Source of the DNA: Aporrectodea caliginosa
Lineage: Eukaryota; Annelida; Clitellata; Crassiclitellata; Lumbricidae
Length of the DNA stretch: 64,000 bases
Assembly (NCBI GenBank): GCA_020284085.1
Contig: JACEVL010000030.1
Coordinates: forward strand, 76,001-140,000
Direction: 5' to 3'
The position numbers and the translations under genes were made by a program. Shown piece after piece: positions 55,162 through 64,000 of this stretch (position 1 is its first letter; every line of letters starts with the position of its first letter). The notes beneath the pieces were generated by a model, which searched no databases, was not told where the DNA came from, and was given only the letters and a program-made list of their open reading frames with translations.

Positions 55162-55170
<9 letters not shown>
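55027..55170 (-). pseudogene. LINE tail copy in (TTA)n, minus strand
   Basis: On the minus strand, directly after TTATTATTATTAT, the frame reads MRFNAVAF, the same C-terminus as the stack at 36190-38390. The 3' UTR ends with the cctgaggg/cctcgggg hairpin and A-rich (AAT)n tail. Both sides are TAA arrays. Confidence 0.65.
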
Positions 55171-55227
<57 letters not shown>

Positions 55228-55231
55228 GTAA

Positions 55232-55325
<94 letters not shown>
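55158..55325. repeat. (TTA)n microsatellite
   Basis: Nearly pure trinucleotide array; open frames within it are artefacts. Confidence 0.92.
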
Positions 55326-56159
55326 AGGTCGACGTCAACGGCCTTTGTAGCTATAAAACGTCGTTAGACTACTGCAATGCGGCATTCTAAGTGAGGTTCC
55401 TGATTACTGAAGGAAACGGCCTAGCTAACTTTTCCACTACTTGCAGTCTGGTAGTGCCGGTCTCAAACTTGGAGGGAAATGGAGGGCTACGCCAATCATC
55501 TTTGTTTTAACACAGCGTCGTTACACAGCAAGTAATCAACCAAACATTCTTGTCATTGCTGTCGTAAGATGTCGCCTAACACATGGTCATCATTTCCAAA
55601 GTAAGGATTTCCTACAGACGTATGTTCTAATTATAAGTCGTCCGCATTCTATTATTTCGTTTTCATCGCTCACAGTCATGACCAGTCAAGAGTCAAAACT
55701 TCTGTCGTTTAAGACTGAAGCGCATGAAACACTAAACTCACTTTACACACCTTTAAAACGTCAATAATTCCAGATATATATTTCAATTCATTCAGCTGTT
55801 GGATATTCGACCAACACTTTTGACCCGCATTATTGTGTACATGTACAATCTTCGTCGTAACCGATAAGGGTAACAACTCATTGTTGTGATCAACAATAGA
55901 AAGGGTGTGGCCTCTTCGAATGTAAACTGCGTTGTACAATAAAGACGTCCGCAAATAGGGAGCAAGGAGGAGTAACGCGGATGACTACGGACAAGGGAGG
56001 AATATACCACATGCGGACGTAGGCGTCTAAATGAGTTGTATATAAGTTCAACCTCTGCCTGTAAACCAACCTAAGTCCTTTGGCAGGTGTGTCTCTGGAT
56101 AATTATTTTCGACCACGGTGTATCATTTACAGATGGCGATTCTGTCTGACGACATACGA
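55326..56159 (+). repeat. Background repeat R
   Basis: Begins with a terminal module (55325-55370). 55495-55855 is the partner of 40980-41335. No gene. Confidence 0.65.
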
Positions 56160-56560
56160 CATTCAGGCCCATCTTTTTCGGAACTAAGATCACTTAGACT
56201 CAACCAGATCAGAGACTTCCAAATAGGTGCATTCTATTATCGGCTTGAACATGGGTGTGTAATACATTTATTTAACGACGCCGCCATATCGACGATGATT
56301 GGCTTGAACATGGGCTCCTCCTCCCGATATTTAAGGGTTTCCTCCAGCACGTCTCTGACATCCATTCGTACTCTACTAGGAACATCTCTGCTTATCGCCC
56401 TGTTTCAGCTCACACTAATACCAGACGTTTCACTATCAAGTCATAATTATGGTACTCAGGTATTGAATAAAATACCATCGGTAATACGTCTCACAATAAT
56501 CTATTGACCTTTAAGAAGAGATTGCGTACTGTACTACTCTCTTCCACGTTATAAATTAGT
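56160..56560 (+). pseudogene. LINE C-terminal fragment
   Basis: The plus strand encodes FSELRSLRLNQIRDFQIG and YYRLEHG, then, after frameshifts, a typical ORF2 end. An inverted short motif (56260-56300) is inserted into it, matching 32325-32365. Inactive. Confidence 0.58.
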
Positions 56561-57164
56561 ATTTTTCATAAAGTGTAAATAGCCGCGTGTATCAGTGCAT
56601 ATTTTAACGGATTTCGACTACTGGGACCAGCAGCGTAAGTAGGGGTTCGTGCGCCCAGGACAAGAGTCCGGAAAATTTCCTTAAAGAGTCCGGAAAATAT
56701 TTTCTTCATTCCGCCAAAATTACCTTTTTTTTGCTTTTCCCTCTTTTTTCGTCGTATATATGATAGTTTAGTAACTAAACTAAACTATTCGTGGTGCCTG
56801 ATCTCTTTCGCACAAAAAATTGTCAGTAGCCTACTATGACTGGTGGGACACAGTCTCCTACTGTAATTCCAATGTTATTGGAACTAACATGAAATTATAG
56901 CGCATATCATGTAAAGAGTTACATCGGTTAATCGACAGATGGCGACCGTTCATATAGAGCGACATTTCGGCTCTTTACCACAACTGCTTCGAGTGTGCTC
57001 TGAGCGTTATGCGTTACATGCCTGGAACAAGAGCGAGCTAAATGTGCGCGCGGTGCGTGGGCGACTGCTTCCATGAAGACCTCTTTGGTTACCATCATCA
57101 GGTTGGGGGAGGGTGACGTCAACGGCCCTGGTAACAACAAGACATTGTTAAATATTGGATAATA
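56561..57164 (+). repeat. Background repeat R and unassigned sequence
   Basis: 56600-56880 has no second copy I can find. 56910-57060 matches 62400-62620. The terminal module 57115-57160 is the twin of 5323-5370. Confidence 0.5.
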
Positions 57165-57166
57165 TA

Positions 57167-57743
57167 CACTGTGTCCGGAAAAAAAGGGACCCCTTATGGT
57201 AATACGAAAAAAGACTAGTAAATGTTCATCGATTTTTAAAATTCCAAGACCATTTTAATCCTGACATAATTATCAACAAAACTGTAATTTATGAATGGCC
57301 CAGTTAAAAAATTACGTCATAATGACGTCTTGAAATACCAAATTGTAAAAACAACACGGTTAGAAAATGCTGCTATTGGCCAATGGCGCGCTCGTCTTGA
57401 AGCTTGTGTTGAGGCCGAAGGCGGACACTTTGAGCACGCCTTGTAGTCTAATATTATTCAGATATAAAAATTAAATTAAACTAAACTTTATAATTGATAA
57501 ATGACAGTTTAAAATAATATTGAAACTTTTAGATGATTTTTTGTGCCGTCCTTGACACTTGAATTTTGATGAAAATGACGTCATTATGACGTCATTATTA
57601 AATAACAAAAACTTTCATACTTTAACCAGTATTTAGCAAATTATATCAGGATTAAAATGGTCTTGGAATTTTAAAAATTGATGAACATTTACTAGTTTAT
57701 TTTCATATTACCAAAAGGGTCCCTTTTTTTTCCGGACACAGTG
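57167..57743. mobile_element. Tc1/mariner-type MITE, 577 bp
   Basis: Inverted ends CACTGTGTCCGGAAAAAAAG over about 110 bp with few mismatches, and a TA target duplication (57165-57166 and 57744-57745). The join restores an R sequence seen intact at 5370-5400. No transposase. Confidence 0.88.
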
Positions 57744-57745
57744 TA

Positions 57746-58140
57746 TATTCTCAGCTACACGTATACTCTGGCAGTGCTGGTTCCAACCCTGGAGAAAAAA
57801 AAAGAAAGCGACACTAATCTTTGTTATAGCACAACGTCGTTTAACAGCAACTAAGCAGTCAAACGGCCTTGCCATTGCTGCCTTAAGATGTCGCTTATTA
57901 GAAGATAATAATTTCCAAAGTAAGGATTTCCTGAAGACACCTGTGCTAATTATAAGACCCAAACACTCGAATAATTCGTTTTCCTTGCTGGCGTTCAATC
58001 ACAAGACGTCAAGTATAAAGACCTCCGTCGTTTAAGACTGAAGCACTTGAAATACTAAACTTCAATTACACACCTTTAAAACGCGGATAAGTTGATGTAT
58101 ATATAATATATTAATCGCGTTCAACGGGTGGATATTGAAA
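57746..58140 (+). repeat. Background repeat R
   Basis: Aligns with 13000-13320, 47380-47700 and 58740-59050. Confidence 0.65.
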
Positions 58141-58216
58141 GAGCTGTAATATGCCAAAACTAATCTTTGTCGGCGGCAACGGCCTCTGTTGTCATAAGCT
58201 GCCGTTAAACTGTGGA
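58141..58216 (+). mobile_element. B element copy 6
   Basis: Complete copy with an (AC)n tail. The 16-bp duplication TCAACGGGTGGATATT is perfect on both sides. Confidence 0.85.
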
Positions 58217-60134
58217 CACACACTCAACGGGTGGATATTCAACCAGTATCTGGCTTAGGACCGCATACGTTCAATCTGAGTAGAAACCAATTAGGGTAAC
58301 AACACTCATTGTTGTGATCTCCAACTAAAAAATAGCGTGGCCTCTGTAGCCTACCCGCTCTTGCAGTTTATACTGGGTTGTCCATTTTGAAGGACGTCTG
58401 CAAATAGGGGCAGGAGTGGTTACATTTTGCCGGATTTGAGATCCGCCGCCTGAACTATGCATGTGATCCGCCACCAAAATTATAAATTTGGGAATAATCC
58501 TCCTGGAATTGATGTCTGACACCAATTAGGTAACCCAAATGCGTTTTTTAAAACAATGGACGATATGCAGTGTTAGAGGTCGACGTCAACGGCCTTCATA
58601 GCTATAGGATGTCGTTAAACAATGGTTTACGGCATGACAAGTGACGTCGCTGAATACCTAAAGTGAGGTCAACGAAACGGTCTTACCAACACCGCCAATA
58701 TATCCCACCTTCTGGTAGTGCCAGTCCCAAGTCTGGAAAAGAAGGAGGTCGACGCTATAATCTTTGTTATAACACGACGTCGTTAAACAGCAACTAAGCA
58801 ACCAAACGGCCGTAAGATGTCGCCTAATACAGGATAATAATTTCCAAATTACGGATTTCCTAAAGACGCCCATGCTAATTATAAGACCCTAGCATTCTAA
58901 TATTTCGTTTTAATCGCTCACATCCAATCACAAGACGTCAAGTGTCAAAACCTCTGACGTTTCAGGCTGAAACAAATGAAATACTAAACTCCAATTACAC
59001 ACCTTTAAAACGGGGATAGTTTATGGTATATATTTTAATCGCCTTCAATTGTTGGATATTGAATCAGTGTTAGTGTCGGAGAGCATAATGTACAATCTTC
59101 GTCGAAACCGATGACAGTAACAACTCATTGTTGAGATCTCCAACTAAAAGTGGTGCATCCTTTGTATCATCTCTTGCAGTGTAAACTGGGTTGTCCATTA
59201 AGGTCGTCCGCAAATAGGGGCAGAGAGGAGTCACACTGATGCGGACGGAGGGCGACAAGGCCTACTAGTTACAGGTGATAACAAGTTTAACAGGAAACGT
59301 ATTTAAATTTTACTATTATGGCAAGCTGCATTTAAGGCGCTACACCTTATGGGGCTAGCATCGACCAAAATACGTCGATGGGGGCTAGTTGGTATCGAAA
59401 CCGCGTCCTTCTGATCTTCGTGTCCCCAGGATATCATTCAACCATCTCCCCCGCAAGAAAGGAAGTGTTGATGTCGACATAAATTATTTTTAATAGTTCT
59501 CACCGTTCGTATGGCATGATACAGGCAGCTGTGACTATAAAAAAAGATTCGGAAGGAAAGTGTCAGCCTACGTCCAATGGCGGTTATTGTAGCACAGTCA
59601 ACTCTTTTTTAAAGGTGTCTAATAAAAGTGTTTTGTTATCCAGTGTTTAAAGACATCTCTAAAATTTTCTGAACAGTACTCGCCGTTCGTATGGCATAAT
59701 GCAGCTAACAATTTGCAGTTTCTTTAATGAACATCTATGGTAATTATTAGGGCTCTTTCTCGTAATAAAGGAACTTAAAACACCCGCAGTTCATTCGATG
59801 GAGCCAAAAGCGTCAACAGCTTTCCTTGCCATTGTAAATCGCCTTTTACGCCATTCCACGACCTAAAGCAATAAAACTTTGTTAAAGGCGTTGACTTTAT
59901 AACTAATCAAACGTTTTCTAAAATTCAGTGTCATTTATGCATTTACGGCGTCCATGAAATCACGAGTCATCGCTACGATGAAAACTGTACAAAAATGTCT
60001 CCTATCAACTTCGACGGTTTATGATGCTATAAAAAATACGATAAACGATTAAAAATATTAGCTGAAATAAACGGTTGAATAGACACCTTTAATAAGATGT
60101 ATTATTAGCCTATGAAAATAGAAATTGCGTAAAA
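58217..60134 (+). repeat. Background repeat R with SINE-like segment
   Basis: 58200-58640 duplicates 49050-49500. 59310-59455 carries the third copy (minus strand) of the tRNA-like segment of 24180. 59740-59940 repeats the window start. Terminal modules lie at 58580-58625 and 60003-60055. No gene. Confidence 0.62.
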
Positions 60135-60209
60135 GAGCTGTAATATGCCAAAATAATCTTTGTCGGCGGCAACGGCCTATGTTGTCATAAGCTGCCGTTA
60201 AACTGTGGA
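60135..60209 (+). mobile_element. B element copy 7
   Basis: Complete sequence with a ggatcc tail; I could not find a clear target duplication. Confidence 0.68.
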
Positions 60210-60517
60210 TCCATTGGCAGTTTGCCGAAACGCTTACGAATACGAAGTCTATGGCAATACGGGCTTTGATACCACAAGATGTCGTTTAAATATAGAAACT
60301 ACTTGACGAAATAAAATGTCGACTTAGATACCTTTAATAAAAAAAATATTGCTTATAATAATTATATACTTTTCAGAAATAGCCTAGTACAGTAGGAGCT
60401 TAGTATGCGAAGTTAGCGATTGAATCAAGAGTTAAACGACTTAGTGTGGCTTCAAAGGCCGTTTTACCCAAAGAAAAGCCAATAATTATGGATCGTGTTT
60501 AGATTATTGATACGGCG
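60210..60517 (+). repeat. Background repeat R
   Basis: Parallels 3230-3500 and 53980-54230. Confidence 0.6.
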
Positions 60518-60525
60518 AGTGAGGT

Positions 60526-60709
60526 CATGGGCGTAGTCAGAAAAAAAGTTCTGGGGGGTTTAAGATTTCGGGGGTTTTCCATTGGAAATGGTCGCAAAAG
60601 TTCAGTTTTTTTTGTATTTTGCATATTAAAGCATGCCAACAATTTTTCGGACACTTATTATTTTTGGGGGTTTTTCAGCCCGTAAAACCACCCCCAAAAT
60701 ACGCCCTTG
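60526..60709. mobile_element. hAT-type MITE, 184 bp
   Basis: 8-bp duplication AGTGAGGT at 60518-60525 and 60710-60717; ends CATGGGCGTA and TACGCCCTTG (inverted, one mismatch). The restored target (ggcgagtgaggtaattgg) occurs uninterrupted at 39315. Confidence 0.82.
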
Positions 60710-60717
60710 AGTGAGGT

Positions 60718-62959
60718 AATTGGAAGAGCATAAGATTTGTGTAAGTATCGTTAAACAGTAATTAGCCGAGTGTGTGGCTATAAGCGATGATGGTGCTCAT
60801 ATTTCTCGCTTTACCGATTGCTATACCGATTGTGTACCGGTTGAAAGATAAGGCAAGATAGACGACAACAGCCTGTGAAGCTATATGGGATGTCGTTAAA
60901 CAATGGATTACCCTACTACTACTCGGCATGATAATTGAGGTCGTTGAGCATTTAAAGTGAGGTCAAGGAAACGGGATAGCCAACTTCGCCACTATCCCCA
61001 CCCTTGTAGTGCCGGTCCCAAGCCTGGAGAAAGAAGGAGGGCGACGCCAATAATCGCTGTTATAACACAACGTCGTCAAGCAGCAAATATATCCAACCAA
61101 ACGGCCCTGCCATTGCTGCCGTAAGATGTCGCCTAATACTGGAAATGATTTCTGAAAAAAAGGATTTTATAAAGAAGCCTGTGCTTATAATTATAAGACA
61201 CCCGCATTCTAATATTATTTTGTTTCCATCGATTGCTTCCAATCGTAAGATGTCAACTATCCAAAGCCTCTGTCGTTTCAGACTGAAGCGCATGAATACT
61301 AAACTCCAATTAAACACCTTTAAAACGAGGTATTATTTATAATATATAAGAATCGCGTTCAATAGTTTGGCATTTGATGTGCAACATGTACCTGCTATTA
61401 CCGCTAGCATAATGTGCAATATTCGGCGAAACCGATTAGGATTAGAACTATTATTGTTGTGGTATCAAACTGAGATAGAGTGTCCATGGCCTCTGGATCC
61501 GCTCTTGTAGTGTACACTGGGTTGTCCGTTGCGGACGTCCGTAGAGAGGCAGGTAGCGGTCACCCAGATGCGGACAAGAGAGGGATATACCCACCGTATG
61601 CGGACGTGAAGCAATCGCTAAGAATTAGCTAGGCATTCTAAATATATTTCGAGCTTTTGTGTAGCATCACCTTGTAAAATGAATGAATGCCTCAAACGCT
61701 CATTAACATAATTGGTGACGTGTCCACGACACGTCGATGATGACGTCGATTTATCGATTATGACCAACGCTCATTTGCCTAGCTTAAGGGCGAAGGCCGT
61801 TTTGAATCGGCAGCCTCAAACAAGATGTAAATGTTCACTCTAGTGATATATTTATATATTATATCGATCGTATGGCGTTGATTCTGCTCATTTTTCAATA
61901 ACCAAATTGATCGGGTGAGATCCTTCACCACTGCTCACCGTTTGAATGGGCGCCATGCCACATAAGATCCCCATGTACGGACAGTATCGCAGTTAGTTCT
62001 GCCAGATCAGCAGGTACCGGTAGTCTAATCATCTGAGTCCAGGTACTCTGTTGAAGTGGGAACGTTCGTATAAGGGGATGGGGAGGGTAATGCCGAATGC
62101 GGACAAAGGAGGAACGTGTCCCCACAGTACGTCGATTGTCTCTTTTCTGGACGGACTCTACTGAACTGGTGCCTCAGTGGCCAAACGACAACGCCCAACA
62201 TTATTCAACCGCTCCCTACAATCCCCCTTCGGCTGTGTCTCGGCATAATTTTCGGCCACGGTGTATCATTTACAGATGGCGATTCTATTTGACGACATAC
62301 GACGAGTCTTTCGTTAATTAAACATCGTCTTCTGATTTAATAATTGAAGACGACATCGACCAAAAACAAAACAGAAGAAAGACGTTTTAACGCATTAAAT
62401 CTAAGATTTACATCCGTTAATCGACAGATGGCCACCGTTCCATAGATTTACAATTCGGCTTAACGACACTTTTTCATATCGAAGATGATTAGTGTCGGAG
62501 GCAGAAAGGCTAGAAAGCGTACGTTTATTTCGAGCCACCCTACATTTCGGCTCTTTATCACCAATGCTTCGAGTATGCTCGAGGCGTTATGCGTTACACG
62601 CCTGGAACAATAGCGAGCTAAATGCGCATGAGATGTTGGACTGTTTCTATTCTGTAGGCATACAATGCCTCTTCCGTGACCTTCCGCAAGGTGGGGTTCA
62701 GTTTATTACAGATATAAAATAAAATCATAATGGCAAATAAGTGTTTCATATTCTGCGTTGTATATATATCCGAGGCATCGTAAAATAATTAAAAGCGGCT
62801 GGTTTTAATTTTAAAATAAAACAAATAAAATATGTCCCTGGATTATAATATACTCGGTGTAGAGTCGAGCCAAAATTATTGGCTCTGCTGCTGGTGGCAA
62901 TTTTACGTTGTGCGAGGAAAAAACAGATGGTTGAAAGTTGTGAGGTTATTTATTTGTTT
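60718..62959 (+). repeat. Background repeat R, last copy, then unassigned sequence
   Basis: 60718-62450 follows the R order seen at 39330-40700 and 12780-14200. 62450-62720 matches 56940-57060 in part. 62720-62959 has no second copy and may belong to an intron of the gene suggested downstream. Confidence 0.58.
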
Positions 62960-63060
62960 TATCCAATTGCCGCCGATGGATGTGATGATAATTATGACGA
63001 TGACGATTATGATGATGATGATGATGATGACGATGATGATGATGATGTGACGATATTGAC

Positions 63061-63094
<34 letters not shown>

Positions 63095-63101
63095 GTGGTG
63101 G

Positions 63102-63145
<44 letters not shown>

Positions 63146-63147
63146 GT

Positions 63148-63180
<33 letters not shown>

Positions 63181-63269
63181 AATGATGAGAAAATAAATGA
63201 TGATTGTTGCCTGATGAAGACGACGACGACGACGACGATGATGATGATGATGAATGATGAATGATGAAT

Positions 63270-63327
<58 letters not shown>

Positions 63328-63328
63328 A

Positions 63329-63365
<37 letters not shown>

Positions 63366-63483
63366 CGATGATGATGATGACGATAATGATGATGACGACG
63401 ATGACGATAATGATGAGAAAATAAATGATGATTGCTGTTGTTGATGATGATAATGATGAGGACGAGGACGATGTTGATGATAC

Positions 63484-63523
<40 letters not shown>

Positions 63524-63600
63524 CGAGGACGAGGACGATGACGATGACGATGATGACGATGACGATGACGATGACGATGATGGCGATGATGATAAGACAA
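62960..63600. repeat. (GAT)n / (GAC)n array
   Basis: About 640 bp of GAT and GAC trinucleotides with two larger duplicated interruptions (near 63190-63260 and 63415-63490). Open frames on both strands are low-complexity artefacts. Confidence 0.93.
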
Positions 63601-63627
63601 ATCTTCTTCAACTGAACTCATTTTCAG

Positions 63628-63767
63628 ATGTGAACGCTATCTACTCCGAGTTCACTCGGAGCTTGTTCGGACTGTGCTCCGGGTATATTCCGAGCATGCC
63701 CAAGAGCAGAGCCGTGTTTCAGCCCAAGGACGACCTGGGCAGCAACAACAGGATGTGTTTTTGTTGA
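63628..63767 (+). CDS. Possible terminal coding exon of an unidentified host gene
   Basis: After a pyrimidine-containing stretch, the sequence cattttcag forms a plausible splice acceptor ending at 63627. The following open frame (phase 1; first full codon GTG) reads VNAIYSEFTRSLFGLCSGY and ends NNRMCFC with TGA at 63767. It has balanced codon use and higher GC than its surroundings, unlike the repeats. The short C-terminal tail with CFC could be from a membrane receptor, but I do not recognise it. It might be spurious. No other exon of it is visible in the window. Confidence 0.35.
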
Positions 63768-64000
63768 CCGTTTGGGCGACGGTTTCTTTGTGTTTTAAAA
63801 CATGAGCTACAAAAAGGAAACGGCGTGTGACACTGCCTCCCCTCCCCTAATTAGTAGTTCCTGTTTCAGCTTCGACGGTGTTAGATGAAAGAGCTATCTC
63901 GTTTGAACATGAGGTGTATTGGGTTCCCCATAAATTATGATCTAAGGCTCGATTATACAACTCCCCTTTTCCGCTTCCTCTCTTGCTTTTCCTCTCTTGC
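63768..64000 (+). other. Sequence after the putative exon
   Basis: No repeat seen elsewhere in the window and no ORF. It may be a 3' UTR if the exon is real. Confidence 0.3.

Noticed and set aside
55441..55767. A 108-codon frame with a partner at 40955-41245
   Set aside because: The shared amino acids come from a recent DNA duplication of non-coding R sequence; no other R copies keep the frame.
62946..63621. Ser/His/Asp-rich open frames of up to 221 codons
   Set aside because: Translations of the (GAT)n array in different frames.
63628..63767. Naming the putative exon as a G-protein-coupled receptor tail
   Set aside because: A weak resemblance to a post-TM7 tail is not enough; no transmembrane exon is in the window.

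Overview
This is a gene-poor, repeat-dominated piece of an invertebrate animal nuclear genome. Supporting this are LINEs of several clades, Ty3/gypsy elements of two lineages, tRNA-derived SINEs, piggyBac-, hAT- and Tc1-type DNA transposons, long (TAA)n, (CATA)n and (GAT)n arrays, and no bacterial-style operons. The mixture fits a marine lophotrochozoan or lower deuterostome, but I cannot name the species. No complete host gene is visible; a possible last coding exon lies near the right edge (63628-63767).

Layout. Nearly all sequence between recognisable transposons belongs to one anciently amplified, non-coding background repeat (called R here). Its segments recur many times, mostly in the same orientation, and other elements are nested in them. 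7923-12632: a 5'-truncated I-type LINE with an open EN-RT-RNase H frame and an 11-bp target duplication. 14342-24021: a 9.7-kb LTR retrotransposon on the minus strand (469-bp LTRs with one mismatch, ACAT duplication) whose interior is split by a second, Mag-type gypsy element (15973-20604) with an intact gag-pol. 26814-30082: a CR1/Jockey-like LINE on the minus strand with an intact 952-codon ORF. 32851-35799: two TTAA-flanked piggyBac relics 26 bp apart. 36190-38390: serial 5'-truncated LINE tails embedded in (AAT)n. 41351-44282: a 2.9-kb fold-back transposon. 45017-45794: a third TTAA element. The rest is R sequence with SINEs, MITEs and LINE scraps. 62960-63600 is a (GAT)n array just before the putative exon.

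How the parts relate. The I-type LINE ends in a stem-loop (12565-12605) that recurs in many short variants, including an ultra-short retroposon of about 77 bp (B element, eight copies, most with target-site duplications), which suggests LINE-driven mobilisation. A tRNA-derived SINE at 52955-53170 shares its 3' tail with a LINE end at 44560-44895. The nested Mag element ends in an 18-nt exact copy of the tRNA-Ser 3' end, has a clipped 5' LTR and no target duplication; I read this as an end-joined reverse-transcription intermediate rather than an integrase product. The outer LTR element has protease and integrase-finger regions but no recognisable reverse transcriptase or DDE core, so it is probably non-autonomous, although its LTRs are almost identical.

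Limits: assignments rest on motif reading and hand alignment. Clade names for LINEs and superfamily names for MITEs are inferences.
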